A stretch of DNA of 64,000 nucleotides, taken from the NCBI GenBank assembly GCA_022340185.1, contig JAJDOK010000123.1, positions 1 to 64,000 on the forward strand, written 5' to 3'. The notes below the pieces were generated by a model. That model was not told where the DNA came from and did not search any database. It worked only from the letters and a program-made list of their open reading frames with translations. Source of the stretch: Salaquimonas sp. (GTDB taxonomy: Bacteria > Pseudomonadota > Alphaproteobacteria > Rhizobiales > Rhizobiaceae). Each line of letters begins with the position of its first letter. The stretch's first letter is position 1. Positions 8,607 through 15,976 of this stretch are shown here, in pieces. The position numbers were made by a program, and so were the translations under genes.

Positions 8607-9752
8607 TTACATGCTGCACTCGGCCGCATAGGCGTCGCCATGGTCCTTCAGCGCCACGCCAATGATCTTGTTGGTGATGACATCGCCATCCTTGACCACC
8701 TCGCGGACATAGATGTCCTGGATCGGATGGTGATTGGTGTTGAACTTGAAGTCGCCGCGCGTCGACTTGTAGTCGGCTTCTTCAAGCGCCGCACGGAATG
8801 CATCGGCATCCTTCACGCTTGCCTTTTCCATGGCCGACAGCAGAAGATTGGCCGTATCGAAGCCCTGGCTGGCGTAAAGCGATGGCAGCCTGCCATATTC
8901 GGCCTGGAAGGATTCGACAAATGCCTTGTTGGTCGGGTTGTCGATGTCCTTCGACCATTGCGAGGTGTTGATCACGCCGAGAGCCGCTTCGCCAATAGCG
9001 CCGAGAATGCCCTGGTCGAAGGAAAAGGCCGGCCCGATGACCGGAATGTCGACGCCGGATTGCGAATATTGCTTCATGAAGGCAATGCCCATGCCGCCCG
9101 GCAGGAAGAAGAACACGCTGTCGGCGCCTGAAGCACGAATTTGCGCGATTTCGGCGGCATAGTCCGTCTGGCCGAGCTTGGTGTAGACCTCGCCGGCAAG
9201 ATCGCCCTTGTAGTAGCGCTTGTAGCCGGTGAGCGCGTCCTTGCCCGCCGGGTAGTTGGGCGCGAGGATGAAGCTGTTCTTGTAACCCTTGTTGGTCGCA
9301 TATGCGCCGGCTGCCTCATGCAGATTGTCGTTCTGCCAGGCGACGTTGAAATAATTCTTGTTGCAGCCCTTGCCGGCCAGTGCCGACGGACCGGCATTGG
9401 GCGAAAGGTAGAACTTTCCCTGCTGCACCACGGCCGGCACGACCGCCATGGCGAGATTCGACCAGATAATGCCGGTCAGCACGTCGACCTTGTCGGACTG
9501 GATCATCTTGTCGGCGAGTTGCACCGCGACATCGGGCTTGCGCTGGTCGTCCTCGATGACGACTTCGACGTCCTTGTTGCCCGACTGCTTGACAGCCAGC
9601 ATGAAGCCGTCGCGCACGTCAATGCCAAGGCCGGCACCACCACCTGAAAGCGTGGTGATCATGCCGACTTTCACCGGATCGGCCTGTGCCATTCCGATTG
9701 CAGGAAATGTTGCCGCCATTACGATGGCAACCCCGGTAATCAACTTCCTCAT
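8607..9752 (-). CDS. ABC transporter substrate-binding protein (LivK-like, periplasmic)
   Basis: 381 residues with a signal peptide (residues 1-25, M-R-K-L-I-T-G-V-A-I, cleavage after M-A-Q-A). The mature N-terminus V-K-V-G-M-I-T-T-L-S-G matches type I periplasmic binding proteins of the Liv family (Peripla_BP_6). It is the first gene of the operon, with the widest upstream gap (about 260 bases before the next gene), where the promoter should lie. Levels are probably highest for this gene, as usual for binding proteins. Substrate is not predictable, but the adjacent BKACE points to a beta-keto acid, carnitine-like compound or amino acid precursor. Confidence 0.9.
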   Translation of the reverse strand: MRKLITGVAIVMAATFPAIGMAQADPVKVGMITTLSGGGAGLGIDVRDGFMLAVKQSGNKDVEVVIEDDQRKPDVAVQLADKMIQSDKVDVLTGIIWSNLAMAVVPAVVQQGKFYLSPNAGPSALAGKGCNKNYFNVAWQNDNLHEAAGAYATNKGYKNSFILAPNYPAGKDALTGYKRYYKGDLAGEVYTKLGQTDYAAEIAQIRASGADSVFFFLPGGMGIAFMKQYSQSGVDIPVIGPAFSFDQGILGAIGEAALGVINTSQWSKDIDNPTNKAFVESFQAEYGRLPSLYASQGFDTANLLLSAMEKASVKDADAFRAALEEADYKSTRGDFKFNTNHHPIQDIYVREVVKDGDVITNKIIGVALKDHGDAYAAECSM

Positions 9753-10012
9753 CCTGGGTTCTCCCTCTTTGTCCCGTATCTCGTTTGGCTGTAGCCGAAT
9801 GCAGTAGCCAAGGCGTATCCGCCGTGCCGGGTGGCCAACAAAATCATGCGCGCCGCGGACTTGTCCAGCTTCTTGTCCGGCTTCTTGTGCAGGTTTGCAG
9901 GAGCACGGACCTCATTGGCGGGCTGCGATAGCCCGACCGGCCGCAATGCCGATATCGCGTCAAAGGCGATATGAGAGCCAGGTTCGGTCTGCGAAAGCTG
10001 CAGCGGTAGGGA

Positions 10013-10789
10013 TCAGGCCGCCGTCAAAAAGGCGTCTTCGTCGATCACCCGGTCACGGCCGCGTTGCTTGGCAACATAGAGATAGCGGTCGGCAAGGCTC
10101 AGCGTCTCGTCGAGAGACTGGCCGGGAATGTGCATGGCCATGCCGATGCTCACGGTAATCACCCGGTCTTCGATACCGATGGCTTCGGTGACGGCACGGA
10201 CCGACTGTCTGATACGTTGCGAGACACGGTTGGCCTGTTCGTGATCTGCACCGGCGAGGAAGACAGCAAATTCCTCGCCGCCGAGCCGGCCTGCAAGATC
10301 GCCATCGCGGATGCACGAGCGAATGGCAGATGCCAGCGCCTCGAGAGCCCTGTCACCGGCTGCGTGTCCATGGGTATCGTTGATTGACTTGAACCGGTCG
10401 ACATCGATGTACAAAAGCGCCCCGGCGCCCCTGCCCGAACCGGCGGATTGGACCAGCGCGTCAGCCCTTTCGATGAAAGTCCGTCGATTGGTCAACTTGG
10501 TCAGATCGTCAAAATGCGCCGCCCACTTCAGCTTTCCGGCCATCGATTCCAGTTCGGCGTGCTGGCGCATGAAGAAATACGCGATTGGCCATCCTACAGT
10601 CACAACGATGATACTGGTGAAGATGAGATCGAGCATCAGGCGATCATGAAAGAAAAGGCCGTAAAACAGGAATGTCATCGGATCGGCGCCCGCAAGGGCG
10701 GCAACCACAATCGCCATCGACTTGCCCTGGACCGACAAATTATTGAATTTTTTAAACAAGAAACGCTGCATTGCCTTTTCCGGTTGCAT
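10013..10789 (-). CDS. membrane-anchored diguanylate cyclase (GGDEF domain)
   Basis: 258 residues. Two hydrophobic segments (about residues 24-45 and 50-73) precede a GGDEF domain from about residue 95. The active-site loop reads G-G-E-E-F, a functional variant. Five residues before it is R-D-G-D, which fits the RxxD inhibitory I-site. The D-V-D-R-F-K-S-I-N-D metal-binding segment is present. It should therefore make cyclic di-GMP with product inhibition. There is no recognisable sensor domain beyond the short membrane hairpin. It is divergent from the phosphohexomutase across an AT-rich 318-base gap. Confidence 0.92.
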   Translation of the reverse strand: MQPEKAMQRFLFKKFNNLSVQGKSMAIVVAALAGADPMTFLFYGLFFHDRLMLDLIFTSIIVVTVGWPIAYFFMRQHAELESMAGKLKWAAHFDDLTKLTNRRTFIERADALVQSAGSGRGAGALLYIDVDRFKSINDTHGHAAGDRALEALASAIRSCIRDGDLAGRLGGEEFAVFLAGADHEQANRVSQRIRQSVRAVTEAIGIEDRVITVSIGMAMHIPGQSLDETLSLADRYLYVAKQRGRDRVIDEDAFLTAA

Positions 10790-11107
10790 GCAATTTGCAA
10801 GCGATAGAACACGAACATTAATCGAGATGCATGAACAGTTTTAAAAACATTAACAGCATCTTGCCTACGTAGTTTACGCATTCCTAACGGCACGGGGCGA
10901 TCGGCGGACCGGTGCGCCATGGAATCCCGGCCGGTTTCCTGATAATCAGCCACCTTGTTCATCAAATGCGCAGTTTGTTCGACTATGAATATCGAATCAC
11001 CGGCTTCTTTCCGTGTATTAGCAATATGTTATATGTATCTGAAATGATAAGATATTACTGCATTCATACCATACATATTTACTGCCGTTGAGGTGGCGGG
11101 GAGAAAC
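10790..11107. promoter_or_regulatory. AT-rich divergent intergenic region
   Basis: 318 bases between the diguanylate cyclase (minus) and the phosphohexomutase (plus) must hold both promoters. The stretch nearest the mutase (about 10985-11085) is markedly AT-rich compared with the coding DNA. No convincing -35/-10 pair, operator repeat or RNA structure was recognised, and no open frame with a ribosome binding site was found. Confidence 0.4.
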
Positions 11108-12544
11108 ATGGAAGTCGGATTCGGCACAAGCGGCTTGCGCGGTACGGCACAGGCATTGCTGGCAGGCGCCGCCGCCGCCTACACAGCCGCGTTCTGCCGG
11201 CATCTGCTGCAAGAAGGCCTTGCGGCTCCGGGTGACGTGATTTTCATCGGTGCCGATTTGCGTGCTTCGAGCCCGGCCCTGCTCGAAACATGCCTGCACG
11301 CCATATCGGATTGCGGCCTTCGCCCGATGCCATGCGGCGCGGTGCCGACACCCGCACTGGCCCATTATGCCATGGCGAGAAATGCAGCGGCGATCATGGT
11401 AACCGGCTCCCACATCCCGGCCGACCGCAACGGTCTCAAATTCTATCGCCCCGATGGAGAAATCTCCAAACAGGATGAACAGGCCATCGCGGCCGCGCTT
11501 GAATATGGCGCGAATCGGAGCGGCGGGGACCATTGGGCCAGCGCCGTTGCCGGCGATGACTGCCATGACGCGGTGATGACCGAATGGCTTGAGCGCTATC
11601 GCAGCGTGCTGGAGCCTCGTCTGCTTGCCGGCCTGAAGATCGGCATCGACGAACACAGTTCGGTCGCCGCCGGCTCGCTTGGCGAGATACTTGCCGGCTT
11701 TGGTGCCGATATCATGCCCTTCGGCCGTCTCGATCATTTCGAACCGCTCGACACGGAAGCTGTCAATGCCGAACGCCTGCGCGACTATGCGCAGCGCGCA
11801 GCGCACGATTCACTCTTTGCCATCGTGACCACCGATCCCGACGGCGACCGTCCGTTGCTCGCCGACGAAACCGGCATGCCCTTGCGCGGCGACCTGCTCG
11901 GCTGGATCACCGCGCACTGGCTCGGCGCCGACGCCGTCGCGGTGCCGGTAAACGGCAATTCGCGGATCGTCTCGGGGCAAGGCCTTTCCGTGACACGCAC
12001 CCGGATCGGCTCGCCTTACGTCCTCGAGGCGATTGATACAGCCACAAGAGGCGGTGCCAGGACTGCCGTCGGCTTCGAGCCGAATGGCGGCTTCATGACC
12101 GGCACCGACGTGAAGCTAGGCGCTTCGACGCTGTCGCCGCTGCCGACGCGCGATGCCGTCCTGCCTATCCTCGGCGCCCTTCAATTTGCTGTTTCCCGCA
12201 AGCTGCCGCTCAGCGCACTCGCCAGGAGGGAAGGTTTCCGTTCGGCGGCGAGCGATCGCATCAGGGATTTCCCCGTCGAGCGTTCTCACCGGCTGATGGC
12301 TGGCCTTGCCAAGGACGCGAAACGCATCGAGGCATTTGTCGCCCCGCTGGGCGGAGTGAGAGCGACAGACTGGACCGACGGGCTGCGCATCACGCTCGAC
12401 ACGGGATCGATTGTCCATCTGCGTCCCTCCGGCAACGCGCCGGAAATGCGTTGCTACGTCGAGGCTGATACCGATGGCGCGGCCGAACAACTCCTCGCAT
12501 GGGGACTGGCGCGCATCGCGGAAATCGCGGACGAAACCGGCTGA
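11108..12544 (+). CDS. phosphohexomutase (phosphomannomutase/phosphoglucomutase family)
   Basis: 478 residues from ATG 11108, chosen because GGGGAG lies a few bases upstream; a GTG at 11093 is possible but has no such site. The N-terminus has F-G-T-S-G-L-R-G, the phosphoserine loop is V-T-G-S-H-I-P (about residues 98-104), the metal loop is D-P-D-G-D-R-P (about 240-246), and the phosphate-binding end is R-P-S-G-N-A-P-E. All four domains of the alpha-D-phosphohexomutase superfamily are therefore present. It would interconvert hexose 6- and 1-phosphates for surface polysaccharide synthesis. Mannose versus glucose specificity is not clear. It converges on a cyclase gene 18 bases downstream. Confidence 0.88.
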   Translation: MEVGFGTSGLRGTAQALLAGAAAAYTAAFCRHLLQEGLAAPGDVIFIGADLRASSPALLETCLHAISDCGLRPMPCGAVPTPALAHYAMARNAAAIMVTGSHIPADRNGLKFYRPDGEISKQDEQAIAAALEYGANRSGGDHWASAVAGDDCHDAVMTEWLERYRSVLEPRLLAGLKIGIDEHSSVAAGSLGEILAGFGADIMPFGRLDHFEPLDTEAVNAERLRDYAQRAAHDSLFAIVTTDPDGDRPLLADETGMPLRGDLLGWITAHWLGADAVAVPVNGNSRIVSGQGLSVTRTRIGSPYVLEAIDTATRGGARTAVGFEPNGGFMTGTDVKLGASTLSPLPTRDAVLPILGALQFAVSRKLPLSALARREGFRSAASDRIRDFPVERSHRLMAGLAKDAKRIEAFVAPLGGVRATDWTDGLRITLDTGSIVHLRPSGNAPEMRCYVEADTDGAAEQLLAWGLARIAEIADETG

Positions 12545-12562
12545 CAGGCTCTCACACTGCCT

Positions 12563-13792
12563 TCAGGCCGCTTTCGCCGCGCAGCCGTTGAAGGCGAACA
12601 GTTCGACCGGATCGAGTACCCCGTCAAGCTTGTGCGTGCCGACACTGCGCCAGCGCTCCGGGTTGAGTTTGGCCAGGCCTGCGCCCGACAATACGGGCTG
12701 TTGCAGCAATTTGGTCATCGATTCGATACGCGCGGCCTCGTTGACGGTGTGGCCGACGACCGAAAAGGTCAGGCGCTGCGGGATTCCGATATTGCCGAAT
12801 TTCACCTCTCCGACATTGAGCCCGACACCGAATTTGAACCGCTCCAATCCCTGTGCTTCGCGTTCCTTGTTGATGTTTGCCGCCGTCACGATTGTCTGGT
12901 CGAGCGCGGCATTGGCGCGTCTCGCCGCATCTTCAAGTTCGCTTTCATCTTGAAACGGAAAAATGCCCAACACCGCGTCGCCGATGAAATCGAGCACCTC
13001 GCCGCCCTGTTCGACAACGGACCCGGCCGTTGACTCGAAATAGGCGTTGAGCAACGAGAAATAGGCGTCCGACGGGAGGTTTTCGGCAAAGGCTGTCGAA
13101 CCGCGAAGGTCGGAGAACCAGACGACGGCCGGCGTGTGTTGTCCGTCGCCGCGCCGGATCTTGCCGTTGAGCACGCTGTGACCCGCGCGGGTTCCCAGAT
13201 AGGTAATTGCGATATTGGTGGAAATGCGATGCTGGATGGCCGTCTTGCAGGCCAGCGCGAAGATGCGCTGCATCTGCTGCAGGCATTCCAGATCGTCCGA
13301 CGAAAAGCCGTTTGCCCGGTCGCTCGCCCAACTGACAATGATGCCGCGCCGCTCGCGAACGTCCTTCAGTTCTTCCTCGACAACCTGATCGTAGGAGGTC
13401 GCCAATACAAGGTAATCGGTGATCCCTGCCGCTTTCAGTTCCTTCAAAAGCGGGAAATCCAGCGTCTCGTTCGGCCCCTGCAATTCGCGACGCAACATGT
13501 CGGCATCACTTTCCATCACGTAACGGAATGGACTTTCCAGCCAGGCCTTGGTGACCTGGTCCTGATGCTGGAACTGTTCCAGCCTTGCCGGTTTGCCGCG
13601 ATCCCACACCACGGTCTCGGAACGGAACAGCGGATGCAAAGTCGGCCAAACCAGCCGTGCCCGCGCAATCGGAATACCGATGCCGGCAAGACGCTGGCAC
13701 ATCGTGTCGAACATGCCGGCGATATCAGGCTGACCCAGCGCCTGATCGATGAGCCATTCGCGGATCGGTCTTGCCAGGGCTTGATGCGACAT
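12563..13792 (-). CDS. class III nucleotidyl cyclase, soluble, with altered base-specifying residues
   Basis: 409 residues with no membrane segment. The first 220 residues contain a region (about 110-190) that could be a GAF- or autoinducer-binding-like sensor. The catalytic domain starts near residue 222, with the metal Asp in F-S-D-L-R-G-S-T and I-G-D-A-V. The transition-state Asn and Arg are present in V-N-E-A-A-R-I. The lysine that normally contacts adenine is Asp268 (L-D-F-I-G-D), and the second specificity residue, usually Asp before T-V-N, is His348 (G-H-T-V-N). Metal and transition-state residues look sound, so it may be active, but adenine recognition by the usual pair is lost. It is divergent from the CyaC-like cyclase. 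Confidence 0.85.
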   Translation of the reverse strand: MSHQALARPIREWLIDQALGQPDIAGMFDTMCQRLAGIGIPIARARLVWPTLHPLFRSETVVWDRGKPARLEQFQHQDQVTKAWLESPFRYVMESDADMLRRELQGPNETLDFPLLKELKAAGITDYLVLATSYDQVVEEELKDVRERRGIIVSWASDRANGFSSDDLECLQQMQRIFALACKTAIQHRISTNIAITYLGTRAGHSVLNGKIRRGDGQHTPAVVWFSDLRGSTAFAENLPSDAYFSLLNAYFESTAGSVVEQGGEVLDFIGDAVLGIFPFQDESELEDAARRANAALDQTIVTAANINKEREAQGLERFKFGVGLNVGEVKFGNIGIPQRLTFSVVGHTVNEAARIESMTKLLQQPVLSGAGLAKLNPERWRSVGTHKLDGVLDPVELFAFNGCAAKAA

Positions 13793-13959
13793 GAGCGCTA
13801 CCTTTGCTCGCTTTCGACGGGACCAACATGATTTGGCCCACCATAGATGGAGAATCTGGACGCGACTTCAATGCGAAGATCGGAGTGCAATCGTGTAAAG
13901 ACGGCGATAAGCTTCTCGCAAGAGGGGCATTCCGCAATACCCCATCAAGAGGACGGCAT

Positions 13960-15813
13960 TTGAAAAAAACGCGCAATCAGCTCGCGGAGCGCACCGCCAC
14001 GACGGGCTACGGCTCGCTGCTGCAACGGTTTCGCCTGGGATCCGGCCTCGTTCTGCTGACCTATGTCATCCTGCACTACATCAACCATGCCGCCGGCCAC
14101 ATTTCGCTCGGCGCCATGGAAACAGTGCTCGGCTGGCAGGAAGCGATCTGGGGAAGTTGGCCCGGCCAGGTGGCGCTTTACGGTGCGCTCGTCGTCCATG
14201 TCTCGCTCGGGTTGGCCAAACTGCCAACCATCCGCACCTGGCGGCTGCCACTTTGGCAATGGGCGCAGATCGGGCTGGGCCTCGCCATTCCCTGGCTCCT
14301 CATCAGCCATATCATCTATACGCGCGGTGCCGACACGATGCTCGGCGTCGATGTCGACTATGCCCGCGAATTGACACTGCTGTGGCCGGGAGCCTGGATC
14401 GGTCAGTCGATCCTTCTGCTGATCGTATGGATACACGGTGCCATCGGCATCCATTTCTGGCTGAGAATGAAACGCGGCTACCAGCGCTGGTTCCCGCTTG
14501 TTGTCGCCTTCGCCATATCGCTGCCAGTCCTTGCCCAGACCGGCTGGATGGCGGCAGCGCGGCGCCACTACGACGCCACCCTTGCCGCAGCGAACGCTGG
14601 TGACCCTGCCGGCCAGATACGCCTGGAAGAGAATCACGAATTCATCTCGCAACTGATTTCGGCGATGCGGCCGATCGAGTATTCGGCCCGTGACATCGCG
14701 CTGGCCGTCATCGTGATCATGCTGGCGATCATGGTGATACGCTGGGTGCTCCAGCGCTTCGCAAAAAAGGTCCGCGTCACCTATGGTGACGGCACCGTGG
14801 TGACGGCGCCGCCGGATCAGACACTTCTCGATATCAGCCGTGCCAACGGCATTCCCCACATGTCGGTCTGCGGTGGCCGGGCGCGCTGTTCGACCTGCCG
14901 CACGCTCATCGTGGAAGGTCTGGAAAACTGTTCCCCCGTTACCGATGCCGAAAGACTTCTGCTCGACAAGCTCAATGCCGATGAAGACATTCGCCTCGCC
15001 TGCCAGTGCCACGTACGCGGCGATATCCAGGTCCGCCCGTTGATCCAGCCGGGCAACAGTTATGCCGCTCTGCGTACCATCGACCCGCTGGGTTGGGGTG
15101 TCGAGCGTGAGGTCGCGATCCTTTTCCTCGACATTCGAGGATTTTCCCGCATTTCCGAAAAGAGCCTTCCTTACGACGTCGTCTTCATCCTCAATTCCGT
15201 GTTCAGCGAGGTCGGCGCCGAGATCGAGGCAGCCAACGGCTATATCGACAAATTCATGGGTGACGGGCTGATGGCGATCTTCGGCCTGTCCTCGCCGCCG
15301 CGCCAGGCAAGCCGTGACGCCATCAGGGCTGCACTCGCCTCCGAGGCGGCCGCGCGCGCGTCCAGCCGCATTCTCACCCACCACCTGTCGGAACCGATTC
15401 GCATCGGTATCGGCGTCGACATCGGCACAGCCGTGATCGGCCGCATCGGCCGTACTTCCGACCAGGTGGCACCTTCGCGCCTGACAGCGATCGGTGACAC
15501 CGTCAACATCGCCGCGCGGCTGGAATCGGCTACCAAGGAACTGAATTGCCCGATTGTTCTTTCCAGCCGGGCAGTCGATGCCGCCGGCATCAAGCTGACG
15601 AAGGAAATCGGAGATCGGGAAAAAATCAGTGTTCACAATATCTCCGAGCCTGTTGATATCGTCGCCATTCGCGATCTTGGCGCCCTTCGCACCGGCCTCG
15701 GCGAAACCGACCCTTCGCAACGCAAAGCCGGGCACACCGGCCCCACGCGCTGGTTTCCCATCGCTTCAAGGATCGTGGCGAACGGATGGACGAACGCGAA
15801 AAAATCTGGATAG
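13960..15813 (+). CDS. cyaC: CyaC-like adenylate cyclase: six-helix heme-type membrane anchor, [2Fe-2S] ferredoxin domain, class III cyclase
   Basis: 617 residues from TTG 13960, chosen for the AGAGGA site 6 bases upstream; the frame is open to TTG 13804 and ATG 13828. Residues about 25-270 hold six membrane helices with histidines (H39, H43, H47 and others in V-H-V-S and W-I-H-G-A-I-G-I-H), like the diheme anchors of succinate dehydrogenases and of Sinorhizobium CyaC. Cys304, Cys310, Cys313 and Cys348 form a plant-type [2Fe-2S] site. The cyclase domain has metal Asp391 and Asp435, adenine-specifying Lys431 and Asp513, and Asn516/Arg520. It should make cAMP in response to quinone or redox state; the redox role is known for CyaC and inferred here. 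It is first in a plus-strand series of four genes. Confidence 0.88.
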   Translation: MKKTRNQLAERTATTGYGSLLQRFRLGSGLVLLTYVILHYINHAAGHISLGAMETVLGWQEAIWGSWPGQVALYGALVVHVSLGLAKLPTIRTWRLPLWQWAQIGLGLAIPWLLISHIIYTRGADTMLGVDVDYARELTLLWPGAWIGQSILLLIVWIHGAIGIHFWLRMKRGYQRWFPLVVAFAISLPVLAQTGWMAAARRHYDATLAAANAGDPAGQIRLEENHEFISQLISAMRPIEYSARDIALAVIVIMLAIMVIRWVLQRFAKKVRVTYGDGTVVTAPPDQTLLDISRANGIPHMSVCGGRARCSTCRTLIVEGLENCSPVTDAERLLLDKLNADEDIRLACQCHVRGDIQVRPLIQPGNSYAALRTIDPLGWGVEREVAILFLDIRGFSRISEKSLPYDVVFILNSVFSEVGAEIEAANGYIDKFMGDGLMAIFGLSSPPRQASRDAIRAALASEAAARASSRILTHHLSEPIRIGIGVDIGTAVIGRIGRTSDQVAPSRLTAIGDTVNIAARLESATKELNCPIVLSSRAVDAAGIKLTKEIGDREKISVHNISEPVDIVAIRDLGALRTGLGETDPSQRKAGHTGPTRWFPIASRIVANGWTNAKKSG

Positions 15814-15976
15814 TCTCCCCGACAAGGGCTTTTGCCACGGGTTTTCCCTGCTATCGTAGGGCGATTGTGACTGGTATGCGGGATTGGCGATCGAAAAGCG
15901 GTTGCCTGGGGCTCCCGGGCCTGTTGAAGAACCGCGAATGTGCGGCAAGAAGACTTGCTTGGGCCAGGGGAACGCC

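Noticed and set aside
13945-15735. 596-codon minus-strand frame opposite the CyaC-like cyclase
   Set aside because: Antisense of a clear multi-domain protein; composition is atypical and there are no motifs.
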